A DNA stretch of 64,000 bases. Origin: Hyphomonas sediminis. Lineage in GTDB: Bacteria > Pseudomonadota > Alphaproteobacteria > Caulobacterales > Hyphomonadaceae. A model generated the notes under the pieces. It searched no databases. It was not told the origin of the DNA and saw nothing but the letters and a program-made list of their open reading frames with translations. Below are positions 18,091 to 26,500 of the stretch, piece after piece. A program made the translations under genes and the position numbers. The DNA is taken from contig NZ_JAIEZP010000001.1 of NCBI RefSeq assembly GCF_019679475.1, forward strand, positions 1,302,001-1,366,000, in the 5' to 3' direction. Every line of letters begins with the position of its first letter. Position 1 is the stretch's first letter.

Positions 18091-18213
18091 GAGTTCACCG
18101 GTCAGTTGTGCATGAAGCCGCAGGCATGGTCGCCTGTCGCGTGTGAAGATACCATCCGTCGCCCCCGTGTGAAGCCGCCAGCGCAGCTTTCCGGCAGTGC
18201 GGGCGGGCAGGGC

Positions 18214-18642
18214 CTAATCCTGCGCCACCATGAAGTGTGCCACGATCGCCGAAACCGGGTCGGCCCGGTTCTCCTGCCACGCCTCGGCGCGCACGGACGC
18301 CATGCGGCGCCCCATCTTCATCACGAAGGCACGCGCATAGAGGTCTTTCGCGTGGCCCTGACGCAGGTAATCGATGGTGATGTTGATTGGCCGGGGCGGG
18401 CGCGGCATGTCTGAAATCAGGAACACCTGCAGCATCGCCGTCAGCTCCAGAAAGGAGGCAATCGCTCCGCCATGCAGCGCACGGATGTTCACATTTCCGA
18501 TCAGCTTCTCCTGGAAGGGCAGGATAGCCGTCATCTCGTCGCCCATGATCTCGCAGCGCATGCCCAGCGTCTGGGCAAACGGAACGCGCTTCAGGATGGC
18601 GTCCACTTCATCCGCGCGCGGATTGGTCAGGTTCGGGTTCAT
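18214..18642 (-). CDS. PaaI-type hotdog thioesterase (second of pair)
   Basis: 142 aa from ATG 18642. Hotdog fold with the signature ALHGGAIASFLELTAM, where the Glu takes the position of the usual catalytic acidic residue, and a dimer strand PINITIDYLR. Expected to hydrolyse acyl-CoA thioesters. An in-frame extension to 18777 is rejected because ATG 18642 overlaps the upstream stop by 4 bp (ATGA), typical of translational coupling. A product of ancient tandem duplication with its neighbour. Confidence 0.85.
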   Translation of the reverse strand: MNPNLTNPRADEVDAILKRVPFAQTLGMRCEIMGDEMTAILPFQEKLIGNVNIRALHGGAIASFLELTAMLQVFLISDMPRPPRPINITIDYLRQGHAKDLYARAFVMKMGRRMASVRAEAWQENRADPVSAIVAHFMVAQD

Positions 18643-19118
18643 GCGTCTTTCTTCCCGCCGTCGAAGCGCGGCTTGTTGATGGCAAATGTTCCCGCCGATG
18701 TCGCAATCAGCTTGTCGCGCGTGCCGTGATAGGCCCAGGCGCGGGTGAAACACACGCTCTTGGTCACGCGGTAGCATTCTGCCTCGCCGATAATGTCGAG
18801 GCCCTTTTCCGCCGGGCGCATATAGTCGATCCGAAGGTCAATGGTCGCCACAAAGCGCAGGCGTGTCATCGCGGCTGTGCAGGCCATGCCGGAGAGGTTG
18901 TCCAGGAAGGTGGTGATCACCCCGCCATGGATGACGCCGGTGTCTGGGTCGCCCACCAGCTTCTCGCTCCAGGGCTGGCGCCCCCACACATGGCCGCGCT
19001 CCACCTGCGTCACTTCAAAGCCGATCTCGTTGCCCCACGGCACCACCGAGTTCATTAGCCCGACATGTTCACGCATCACGGCGGCAATGCGATCGGGATT
19101 GTTTTTGTCGTCTGTCAT
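18639..19118 (-). CDS. PaaI-type hotdog thioesterase (first of pair)
   Basis: 159 aa. Hotdog core with VIHGGVITTFLDNLSG (HGG, then an Asp as likely catalytic acid) and IDLRIDYMRPA. Acyl-CoA thioesterase family, substrate unknown. Translationally coupled by ATGA overlap to a second, shorter thioesterase. The two may form a heteromer or cover different chain lengths (inference). Divergent from the flavin monooxygenase. Confidence 0.85.
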   Translation of the reverse strand: MTDDKNNPDRIAAVMREHVGLMNSVVPWGNEIGFEVTQVERGHVWGRQPWSEKLVGDPDTGVIHGGVITTFLDNLSGMACTAAMTRLRFVATIDLRIDYMRPAEKGLDIIGEAECYRVTKSVCFTRAWAYHGTRDKLIATSAGTFAINKPRFDGGKKDA

Positions 19119-19232
19119 CAGAAAGCTTACCTCGCGTCCGGATTTGACGCCCTTTTCCTGCCGGATAACATCGCCGCAGTTCCAAAGAAACGGCTAACGT
19201 AACGGACTCGGGGAAGAGAAGAGGAGACGCCC

Positions 19233-20564
19233 ATGGCTTTTGACGCAGCGGCAAAGCCCAGGACATGCATCATCGGCGCCGGTTGCTCCGGCTTTACTAT
19301 GGCCAAGCGCCTGAAAGACAAGGGCCTGCCCTACGACTGCTTTGAAAAGTCGGACAATATCGGCGGCAACTGGTACTATAACAACCCCAACGGGGTGTCC
19401 TCCTGCTACCAGTCCCTGCACATCGACACGTCCAAATGGCGCCTCGCCTTCGAGGATTACCCGGTCCCGAAAGACTGGCCCGATTTCCCTCACCACGCCC
19501 AGCTCCTGCAATATTTCCACGACTATGTGGACCATTTCGGCCTGCGCGAGACGATCACCTTCAACACCTCGGTCGAGGATGTCGCTGATCTGCCCGGTGG
19601 CCGTTACCGCGTCACCCTCTCGACCGGCGAAACCCGCGACTATGACGCCGTTGTCGTTGCCAATGGCCACCATTGGGATGCGCGCACGCCCACCTATCCG
19701 GGCGAATTCACCGGCTACCAGGTCCACTCCCACCATTACCGCGACCCGTTCGAGCCCTATGATTTCCGCGGCAAGCGCGTGATGATCGTCGGTGCGGGCA
19801 ATTCGGCGATGGATATCTCCTCCGAGCTGTCCCAGCGTCCCATCGCAGACAAGCTGTTCATCTCCATGCGCCGCGGCGTCTGGGTGATGCCGAAATACAT
19901 GCATGGCCGCCCCGCCGATAAAGCCGTTCTGCCCGCCTGGATGCCTGCCAAACTGGGCCGCTCGCTCGCCAAGAAAAGCATCCGCAAGGCGATCGGCGAG
20001 ATGGAAGATTACGGCCTGCCCAAGCCCGATCACGAGCCGCTCGAAGCCCACCCCTCTGTCTCCGGAGAATTCCTCACCCGCGTCGGTTGCGGCGATATCC
20101 TCCCCAAGCCCGGCCTCGAGCGTTTCGAGGGCGACACGGTCGTCTTCACCGATGGCACGCGTGAGAAGGTCGACGCCATCGTCTGGGCCACCGGCTACAA
20201 TGTGACCTTCCCCTTCTTCAAGCAGGACGAACTGACGCCGAAGGAAAATGCTTTCCCGCTCTACAAGCGCATGGTGCAGCCCGGCCGCGAAACGCTGTTC
20301 TTCCTGGGCCTGGCCCAGCCCCTGCCGACGCTGGTTAACTTTGCAGAACAACAGTCAAAGCTGGTAGCCGCCGCGCTCGAAGGGCGCTACGCTTTCCCCT
20401 CGAATGCGGACATGGCGCGCATCACCGCCGAGGATGAACAGATGTATCTGGGTCATTTCTACGACAGCCCGCGCCACCGGATGCAGGTGGACTTCAACAC
20501 CTATGTGCGCGACCTCCTGAAGGAGATCGAGCGCGGGGCGAAACGGACAAAGGTCGGCGCATGA
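19233..20564 (+). CDS. Flavin-containing monooxygenase (class B)
   Basis: 443 aa. FAD Rossmann motif IIGAGCSG (13-20), FMO fingerprint FTGYQVHSHHY (FxGxxxHxxxY, around 159), NADPH motif VGAGNSAMD and a late ATGYN. The fingerprint favours an FMO (N/S oxygenation or related) over a Baeyer-Villiger enzyme. Cytosolic. AGAGGAGA precedes the start. It overlaps the following M23 lipoprotein gene by 4 bp, so the two are cotranscribed although their roles look unrelated. Confidence 0.9.
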   Translation: MAFDAAAKPRTCIIGAGCSGFTMAKRLKDKGLPYDCFEKSDNIGGNWYYNNPNGVSSCYQSLHIDTSKWRLAFEDYPVPKDWPDFPHHAQLLQYFHDYVDHFGLRETITFNTSVEDVADLPGGRYRVTLSTGETRDYDAVVVANGHHWDARTPTYPGEFTGYQVHSHHYRDPFEPYDFRGKRVMIVGAGNSAMDISSELSQRPIADKLFISMRRGVWVMPKYMHGRPADKAVLPAWMPAKLGRSLAKKSIRKAIGEMEDYGLPKPDHEPLEAHPSVSGEFLTRVGCGDILPKPGLERFEGDTVVFTDGTREKVDAIVWATGYNVTFPFFKQDELTPKENAFPLYKRMVQPGRETLFFLGLAQPLPTLVNFAEQQSKLVAAALEGRYAFPSNADMARITAEDEQMYLGHFYDSPRHRMQVDFNTYVRDLLKEIERGAKRTKVGA

Positions 20565-21265
20565 GGGCAGGGACGATAACGCTGGCTTTGCTGGCGCTTC
20601 TCCTGCCTGCCTGCGCCTCGTCGCCGGGCCCGTATCGTCCCTCTCAAACCATCCTGCGTATGCCCCCGGTGGACTATGGTCCGCCGGGCGACGCGCGCAA
20701 TCCGCCCCAGGGCCCGTTCCAGCCCAACGCCTATCTGCGCACATGTCCCGGCATGCGCGTCTCCAATGCCCCGCCGCTGGATACCGAGCGCTGGATCATC
20801 GACTTCAAGCCCATCATCGTTGCCTTCGGCGTGGTGCTGGCCACCGCGCCCGTCAATGATGTCTGCCTTGCCTCCGGTTTCGGCCTGCGCAATGGGCGCG
20901 TGCATAATGGCATAGACCTGACCAACCGCCCGCCCGGCCTCATCTATTCCGGTGCTCCCGGCCGCGTGGTCGAGGCGCGCACATCCTCCGGCTACGGGCT
21001 GACGGTGGTGATCGATCATGGCCAGGGCGTCTACACGCGCTACGCCCATATGGATTATCTCGCCCCCGGCATAGCGCCGGGCGTTGCCCTCGGCTTCGGC
21101 CATCCCGTCGGCCAGATGGGCGCCAGCGGCAATGCGCAGGGGCCTCACCTGCACTATGAAATCCTTACCGGGAATATCGACAATCCGAAGGGCTCCTTCG
21201 GCCTCGTCGCGCACGATCCGTTCAGCTTTCCGGCTTATGCACCTGTCGCGTCGCCCGGTTATTAG
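20561..21265 (+). CDS. M23 (LytM-type) peptidase lipoprotein
   Basis: 234 aa. Lipobox LPAC (Cys18). The M23 domain shows the metal ligands in HNGIDLT (about 115) and HLHYEI (about 196) with an intervening YAHMDYLAPG segment, so it is probably an active Zn endopeptidase acting on peptidoglycan. Translationally coupled to the flavin monooxygenase. Its TAG stop (21263-21265) lies in the first unit of a 12-bp tandem repeat. Confidence 0.9.
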   Translation: MRAGTITLALLALLLPACASSPGPYRPSQTILRMPPVDYGPPGDARNPPQGPFQPNAYLRTCPGMRVSNAPPLDTERWIIDFKPIIVAFGVVLATAPVNDVCLASGFGLRNGRVHNGIDLTNRPPGLIYSGAPGRVVEARTSSGYGLTVVIDHGQGVYTRYAHMDYLAPGIAPGVALGFGHPVGQMGASGNAQGPHLHYEILTGNIDNPKGSFGLVAHDPFSFPAYAPVASPGY

Positions 21266-21320
21266 TCTGGCTATTAGTCTGGCTATTAGTCTGGCTATTA
21301 GTCTGGCCATTCGTCTGGCG
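21261..21320. repeat. 12-bp tandem repeat spanning a stop codon
   Basis: Five units of ATTAGTCTGGCT (21261-21272, 21273-21284, 21285-21296, 21297-21308, 21309-21320; the last two diverge slightly). The unit is a multiple of 3, so each repeat carries an in-frame TAG after the M23 gene; gain or loss of units leaves the protein end unchanged. Confidence 0.9.
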
Positions 21321-21361
21321 CATGTTCAAATCGTCTGAGCTTGGGGGAGCAGGGGACAATC

Positions 21362-22045
21362 ATGAAACAGGCATTTTCACCCGCGCTTCTGGCGCGCGCC
21401 TATGCTGATCCACTGGCCTGGCTCAATCTGGCCGTCGATCTGCTGCCCATCTGGGCGGTGCTCCAGTTCGGCTGGGGCGCCACGCCGCTGGTCGCGCTCT
21501 ACTGGCTGGAAAATCTCGTCATCGGCGTCTTCACGGTTTTGCGCATGGCCGGCGCGGGTGTGGCGCAGGTTGCGGAAAAAGGCGCCGCCATGCTCGCCGG
21601 GTCGCTGTTCCTGGCGGCCTTCTTCTGTGTGCATTATGGCGCCTTCTGCTGGGGGCATGGCGTGTTCCTGTCGGTCTTCGTTGATCCGCAGATGGGCTTT
21701 CCCTCGCCGCAAAAGCTGCTCGCCTGGGCGCTGGGCACAGGTGCCCATATGCCGCTTTTCCTCGGCGCCATCGTCGCGGCAAACCTTGTCTTCTTCCTGG
21801 TCGATTTCATTGGCCGGGGTGAGGCGCGCCGCACGTCGCTGGAGGCCGAAATGGCCGCCCCCTATGGCCGCATCTTCACGCTGCACGTCGCCATCATCCT
21901 CGGCGCCATGTTCGCCTTCGGCGCGGGCGACCCCCTGATCGGGGTATTCTTCCTCATTCTCATCCGTGTAGTCTTCGGCGTCTTCCTCTCGGTCCGCCGC
22001 TGCCTGCGGCGCGATCGTCTTCAGGCGGAAGAAATGCCCGCATGA
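21362..22045 (+). CDS. DUF6498 integral membrane protein (first of tandem pair)
   Basis: 227 aa from ATG 21362 (AGGGGA upstream); a TTG at 21341 in frame is less likely. About six hydrophobic segments. Conserved features are VDLLPIWAVLQFGWG, LYWLENLVIGVF and FCVHYGAFCWGHG, with a late FTLHVAIILG. Matches the DUF6498 family of unknown function in the inner membrane. Paralogue of the next gene, which it precedes closely. Confidence 0.8.
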   Translation: MKQAFSPALLARAYADPLAWLNLAVDLLPIWAVLQFGWGATPLVALYWLENLVIGVFTVLRMAGAGVAQVAEKGAAMLAGSLFLAAFFCVHYGAFCWGHGVFLSVFVDPQMGFPSPQKLLAWALGTGAHMPLFLGAIVAANLVFFLVDFIGRGEARRTSLEAEMAAPYGRIFTLHVAIILGAMFAFGAGDPLIGVFFLILIRVVFGVFLSVRRCLRRDRLQAEEMPA

Positions 22046-22083
22046 CAGGGGGCAGGGCGCGTGCAGGAAGGCAGGGATCAGCC

Positions 22084-22755
22084 ATGAACAAGACGCTCTC
22101 GCTGATCGCCCGCGCCTATCAGGACCCTCTCTCCCGCATCAGCCTCGCAGTGGATCTCCTGCCCATCCTCGCCATCTTCGCTTTCGGCTGGGGCGCCGCG
22201 CCGCTCGTCGCGCTCTACTGGCTGGAAAATCTTGTCATCGGCGCCTTCACCCTGCTGCGCATGGTCTCCACGGGCTTTTACAATCGCGGCATGTTCGCGC
22301 TTTTCCTGTTCACCGGCCCGTTCTTCTGCGTTCATTACGGCATCTTCTGCTACGGCCACGGCCTCTTCCTGCGCACGCTTTCCGCCCCGAACGACCCCGG
22401 CACGAGCTTCACCGGCCTCATCGAATGGGCGCTTGCCTCCGGCCCGTGGATGCCCGCCTTTTTAGCCGCCATCATCGCCGTCAACGCCGCCTATTTCGCG
22501 CTGGACTATATCGGCCGGGGCGAGGCGGCGAAGGCAAACCCCTTTGCCGAAATGTTCATGCCGTATGACCGGATCATCACCCTCCACGTCGCCATCATCC
22601 TCGGCACGATGCTCACCCTCGGGCTGGGCCAGCCCCTCCTGGGCGTCCTGCTTCTCCTCACTCTCCGCGTCGCCTACGGCCTCCTCCAGGCCACCCGCCG
22701 CCGCAAGAAACGCGATGCTCAGCTGGCGGAGGGTGTGGAGCTTGCCACCGTCTGA
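22084..22755 (+). CDS. DUF6498 integral membrane protein (second of tandem pair)
   Basis: 223 aa from ATG 22084; an upstream ATG at 22042 overlaps the previous stop, but the alignment with the paralogue (both start with a short Lys-containing segment, then ARAYxDPL) favours 22084. Same signatures: VDLLPILAIFAFGWG, LYWLENLVIGAF, FCVHYGIFCYGHG, ITLHVAIILG. The C-terminus is basic (TRRRKKR). Tandem duplication, function unknown. Confidence 0.8.
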   Translation: MNKTLSLIARAYQDPLSRISLAVDLLPILAIFAFGWGAAPLVALYWLENLVIGAFTLLRMVSTGFYNRGMFALFLFTGPFFCVHYGIFCYGHGLFLRTLSAPNDPGTSFTGLIEWALASGPWMPAFLAAIIAVNAAYFALDYIGRGEAAKANPFAEMFMPYDRIITLHVAIILGTMLTLGLGQPLLGVLLLLTLRVAYGLLQATRRRKKRDAQLAEGVELATV

Positions 22756-22763
22756 CCCCGCTC

Positions 22764-22783
22764 ATCCCCGCGAAGGCGGGGAT
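22764..22783. repeat. Short palindromic repeat
   Basis: 8-bp arms ATCCCCGC / GCGGGGAT with loop GAAG, 9 bp after the DUF6498 stop. Only one clear copy in the window; it could also serve as a terminator stem, but no T-run follows. Confidence 0.55.
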
Positions 22784-22853
22784 CTCACAAGGTAAACCCC
22801 ACGCGAGCGCCCACTCCGTCTTGCACCTTCCCCTCAGCAAAGCGCAACCCAAT

Positions 22854-22895
22854 CCTCCCCCGTTCACGGGGGAGGTGCCCAAAGGGCGGAGGGGG
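22854..22895. repeat. G/C palindromic element, intergenic copy
   Basis: Core arms CCTCCCCCGT / ACGGGGGAGG followed by TGCCCAAAGGGCGGAGGGGG. Same core as the two copies inside the helicase gene (37744-37787, 39217-39260) but 2 bp shorter in the second half. An AGCAAAGCGCA segment (22837 onward), also found in the helicase copies, lies just upstream. Confidence 0.8.
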
Positions 22896-23120
22896 CCTCG
22901 AAGGTCACAAAAATCGCACCGCCCTTTCCCGAAAGAAGGCCAGCCGCCACAAACCAGTTGGCAGCCCAACACTAACCCCTCCACCACACGCGACGCGCAA
23001 AGCCCGTCCGAGTGCGTATCTTTTGGGCGCAAGAATTTCAGCGAGTTGCTATAGAAGCAATTTTGAGCCATTTTTAAGATCAGTGTTCGAAGAAACGCGT
23101 GCTGCGCAGCATGGGGATGT

Positions 23121-23870
23121 ATGGATTGGTTCGATAGCGGGCGAGTGCTGGTGTTTTTTCAAACGCTGCGCATAGAATCAGTCGGCACGGGAGTGCAAAT
23201 TGTTCTGACTATGCTTGCGGCGTTGTTGGGCGCAGCGGCGGCAGATTATTTCAATAGGCGATCAGAAGAGAAGCGGCGTTTGGCTCGCCTGCGATCCCTT
23301 GCTATTTCTTCCATGTTCAAGGTTTCCAAAGCGGCCAATCTCGCAGTGAATATTAAGCGACAGTTGTTCGCCTCAATCCCGGAAGACGCTGCGATGCGCG
23401 ACTATTGGCAGTTCGTGACGCCCATGATTTCGTTCAACGACAACTTGAGGGAAATTACCGACGAGGAGTTCGAGTTTTTACTTGGAGATCCGAATAATGT
23501 TGTTGCCTACAAAGCTCTCGAGCTCATTGAACTAATGCAAACAAACGTGAGTGCTTTGCACGAGTATTCAAAGATTCGGAGCAACTTGGCTCTGGAGCTG
23601 GATCCGTTCATTGGCGAGCTAAATATGGACACCATGCACATCACCACTGAAGTTCCAACTTCGCGACCGGACCTTCTGCGGAAGATTGGGGAGGTGTCAA
23701 ACCTTTGCGTATTGCTGCGAAGCAATATTTTAGAGGCGATTAAACTCGCGAACGAAACCTCCGATTTGATGAATAATGTGATGCCATCGCTCTCCAAAAA
23801 TCCTAAGTTCGAAAAAAGGTTGCCTACGGACATTGAAGCACTTGTACCAGAAGGTATCGACCCCAATTGA
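23121..23870 (+). CDS. Membrane-anchored orphan protein (unrecognised)
   Basis: 249 aa. One N-terminal transmembrane helix (about 23-42: VQIVLTMLAALLGAAAADYF) followed by a basic stop-transfer segment (RRSEEKRRLARLR) and a helical cytoplasmic domain rich in Leu, Asn, Glu. No family recognised. Codon use is unlike its neighbours (many AAT, ATT, GAA, TTT and TTG codons) and the gene sits next to repeats, so it may have been acquired by transfer. No strong ribosome site is visible. Confidence 0.65.
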   Translation: MDWFDSGRVLVFFQTLRIESVGTGVQIVLTMLAALLGAAAADYFNRRSEEKRRLARLRSLAISSMFKVSKAANLAVNIKRQLFASIPEDAAMRDYWQFVTPMISFNDNLREITDEEFEFLLGDPNNVVAYKALELIELMQTNVSALHEYSKIRSNLALELDPFIGELNMDTMHITTEVPTSRPDLLRKIGEVSNLCVLLRSNILEAIKLANETSDLMNNVMPSLSKNPKFEKRLPTDIEALVPEGIDPN

Positions 23871-23921
23871 CGCCCCCCGCGCTCTCGCCCATCCCTTTCC
23901 GTTAAACACAGGGAGCGCGCC

Positions 23922-24554
23922 ATGAACCCCATCCTCATTCTCGATTATGCGGGCATTGCCGTGTTTGCCGCTACCGGGGCGCTGGCCGCCTCGCGCAAGC
24001 AGCTCGACATTATCGGCTTCCTCTTCTTTGCCGCCTTCACCGGGGTAGGGGGCGGCACGGTGCGCGATCTCATTCTTGGCGTGCCGGTCTTCTGGGTCGT
24101 CAATCACGACTATCTGATGATCTGCCTCGTCACCGCCGCGCTCGTCTATTTCACGGCCCACCTGTTTGAGTCCCGCTACAAGCTGCTCCTCTGGCTCGAT
24201 GCCATCGGGCTCGGCGCCTATTGCGTGTTCGGCGCGTGGAAGGCGCTCACCGTCACCGGCTCGCCGGTCATCGCCGTGGTCATGGGGGTCATCACCGCCA
24301 GCTTCGGCGGCATCCTGCGCGACCAGCTGTCCGGCGAGCCCTGCATCCTCCTGCGCCCGGAAATCTACATCACCGCGGCCCTCGCCGGGGCGGCCACCTA
24401 TACCGGGCTGCACATGGCCGGGCTCGAAGGCATGGTCGCCGCCGTGCCCGCCGCGATCGTCGCCTTTGCCATCCGGGGCGGGGCGATGAAGTTTGGCTGG
24501 TCGATCCCCCTCTACAAGAGCCGGCCGGGCCGCCCGCCCGAGGAGATCAGCTGA
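23922..24554 (+). CDS. TRIC-type cation channel (UPF0126)
   Basis: 210 aa, about seven hydrophobic helices in two homologous halves, each with the UPF0126 signature: GGGTVRDLILG (about 47) and GGILRDQLSGEP (about 129). Bacterial TRIC homologues form trimeric K+-permeable channels in the inner membrane; the family was formerly annotated UPF0126/YicG. It stands alone between the orphan membrane protein and the TetR gene. Confidence 0.9.
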   Translation: MNPILILDYAGIAVFAATGALAASRKQLDIIGFLFFAAFTGVGGGTVRDLILGVPVFWVVNHDYLMICLVTAALVYFTAHLFESRYKLLLWLDAIGLGAYCVFGAWKALTVTGSPVIAVVMGVITASFGGILRDQLSGEPCILLRPEIYITAALAGAATYTGLHMAGLEGMVAAVPAAIVAFAIRGGAMKFGWSIPLYKSRPGRPPEEIS

Positions 24555-24751
24555 AAGGGGCCGGAATGTCCCGGATTTGTCCCAAATCGTCACTGGTTGT
24601 CCTCTGATTGACACGCAGATGCCTCAAAAAGGCATGGTTGGACGGGAAATGGGCAATGCCGGATGCATGGCTGCTCTTCGGATTGAGAAAGTTGACGGGT
24701 GATGACGCCCGGGGCAGTGTGCGCTGAAATCTGTAACCAGAAGGCCCCTTT

Positions 24752-25381
24752 ATGGCTGATACGACGACGCCCGCCCTCTCCACCGGTAAACGCGCCAGCA
24801 CCAAGGCGGCAAACCGCCGGGCTATCCTCCAGGCGGGCCGCCAGGTCTTCGCGCGCATCGGCTATGAGGCCACCACCGTGCGGGATATCATCCGCGAGAC
24901 GGACCTCGCTGCGGGAACTTTCTACAATTATTTCAAGTCGAAAGAAGAAGTCTTCCAGGCCATCGCCGAGGATTCGACCCATCGTTTCCGCGATCGCCTC
25001 GCCGATGTCCGCGCCACCGCGCAGAGCCTTGAAGACTATATGGAACACGCCTACCGCGCCTATTTCGGCTTCATCGCCCGCGATAACGAAGCCGCCATCG
25101 CCAGCGGCGCGCCCCACATCGCCCTTATCGGCGTCCGGGTCGATACGCCCGAAATGCAGGCCGTCGCCCAGGAAATCCGCGCCGATCTCGAACACGTCCT
25201 CTCCCGTCAGGGCACAACTCCTGCGGTTGACACTGAATACCTCGCCGCCGCCGCCATCGGCATCGCCCGCGAGATGGGCGACTATATGCTCAAGCGCCGC
25301 CCGGTGGATGTCGAAGGCGCCACGTGCTTTGCCTGCACGCTGCTGCTCTCCGGCCTGAAGGCGCTCGGCCGCCCGGATTGA
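24752..25381 (+). CDS. TetR-family regulator
   Basis: 209 aa. N-terminal helix-turn-helix TTVRDIIRETDLAAGTFYNYF in the TetR layout (residues about 40-62), preceded by a basic, Thr/Ala-rich extension; a helical ligand domain follows. It lies 81 bp upstream of the hydrolase/oxidoreductase pair on the same strand and probably controls them. The effector may be an acyl or ester compound, judging from the genes (inference). Confidence 0.88.
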   Translation: MADTTTPALSTGKRASTKAANRRAILQAGRQVFARIGYEATTVRDIIRETDLAAGTFYNYFKSKEEVFQAIAEDSTHRFRDRLADVRATAQSLEDYMEHAYRAYFGFIARDNEAAIASGAPHIALIGVRVDTPEMQAVAQEIRADLEHVLSRQGTTPAVDTEYLAAAAIGIAREMGDYMLKRRPVDVEGATCFACTLLLSGLKALGRPD

Positions 25382-25462
25382 TCCCGCCGCCGGGGAACCC
25401 CTTGGCGCCGCGCGCAAATGGCGTCACTTTCCTCCTTGAGAGAAAGATAAGGGAGGAATTCC

Positions 25463-26500
25463 ATGAGCCTTCAGCGCGTGATCGCAAAGGCGATCGCCAG
25501 CCTGCCCGGCGGCATGATTGTAAAGATGGCTGGCGGCGAGCCGTTGACGGTCGAAGGCCGCACGCTTGAGCCCCAGCTCCAGCTGATCGCCTGGAACGGC
25601 CGCAATGCCCCGCCCATGTCCACCCTGCCGGCAGAGATGGTTCAGGAAGCCGTCAAAGCCCAGCTTGCCCTGCTGGCAGACCAGCCTCCGGGTGGTGTCG
25701 GCATTGAAGAATTCTCCATTCCGGGGCCGGATGCCAACCAGATCCCCGTGCGCCTTTACCGGCCCGCCTCGCAGGACCCGCGCCATCCTCTGATGGTCTA
25801 CTTCCATATGGGCGGCGGCGTGATCGGAGACATGGACACCTGCCACGCCTTTTGTGGCATGCTGGCCCAGGGCGCCCAGGCGCCGATCCTCTCGGTGGAT
25901 TACCGGCTGGCGCCCCAGCACATCTATCCGGCGGGCCTGAACGATTGTTTCGCGGCCTATAAATGGGCCGTTGCCAATGCCGAGAAATTCGGCGCGCCAG
26001 CCGGGAAGGTGGCCGTAGGCGGGGATAGCATGGGCGGAAACTTCTCCGCCATCATCAGCCAGCGGATGAAACGCGAAGGCGGCCCGATGCCGGCGCTGCA
26101 GCTGCTGATCTATCCGGCGATCGACATTTCGAAGCACTATCCTTCCAAAACCAGCTTCGCCAACACCTTCTCGCTCAGCCAGGACACGATGGACTGGTTC
26201 ATGCGGCAATATCTGCCCGAGGGCTTTGACTATACCCATCTGAATGTGTCCCCCGGCCAGGAAACAGATCTCTACGGCCTGCCGCCCACCATTGTCGTCA
26301 CCGCGGGGCATGACCCGCTGGTGGATGAAGGAGACGAGTATGCCGAGCGGCTGAAAGCGGCCGGCGTGAAGGTGCAGCACAAGCGTTATGACAATCTCGC
26401 CCACGCCTTCACGGCCTTCACTTTCATGTCGCCGGGCAGCCGCGCGGCCTGCGCCGAAATTGCCCGCATGGTGCATGACAGTTTCGCGGCGCGCCGCTGA
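25463..26500 (+). CDS. HSL-family alpha/beta hydrolase
   Basis: 345 aa esterase/lipase of the hormone-sensitive-lipase group. Oxyanion motif appears as HMGGG (classically HGGG), nucleophile Ser189 in GGDSMGGN, acid Asp in TAGHDPLVDEG, His in NLAHAFTAF. A GGAGGAA ribosome site precedes the start. Its stop overlaps the next start by 1 bp (TGATG), so it is coupled to the quinone oxidoreductase. Substrate probably a carboxylic ester of short to medium chain length. Confidence 0.88.
   Translation: MSLQRVIAKAIASLPGGMIVKMAGGEPLTVEGRTLEPQLQLIAWNGRNAPPMSTLPAEMVQEAVKAQLALLADQPPGGVGIEEFSIPGPDANQIPVRLYRPASQDPRHPLMVYFHMGGGVIGDMDTCHAFCGMLAQGAQAPILSVDYRLAPQHIYPAGLNDCFAAYKWAVANAEKFGAPAGKVAVGGDSMGGNFSAIISQRMKREGGPMPALQLLIYPAIDISKHYPSKTSFANTFSLSQDTMDWFMRQYLPEGFDYTHLNVSPGQETDLYGLPPTIVVTAGHDPLVDEGDEYAERLKAAGVKVQHKRYDNLAHAFTAFTFMSPGSRAACAEIARMVHDSFAARR

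Larger units (their letters stand above)
22756..23120. other. Repeat-rich intergenic gap (365 bp)
   Basis: Holds two unrelated palindromic repeats and no credible gene. A short one at 22764-22783 (ATCCCCGC-GAAG-GCGGGGAT) resembles a motif common in proteobacterial intergenic DNA. A longer G/C element at 22854-22895 is described separately. Base composition turns AT-richer from about 23000, leading into the next gene. Confidence 0.75.

Noticed and set aside
21261..21320. Possible iterons of a replication origin
   Set aside because: Only five short units, no rep gene, and position at the end of a coding frame.
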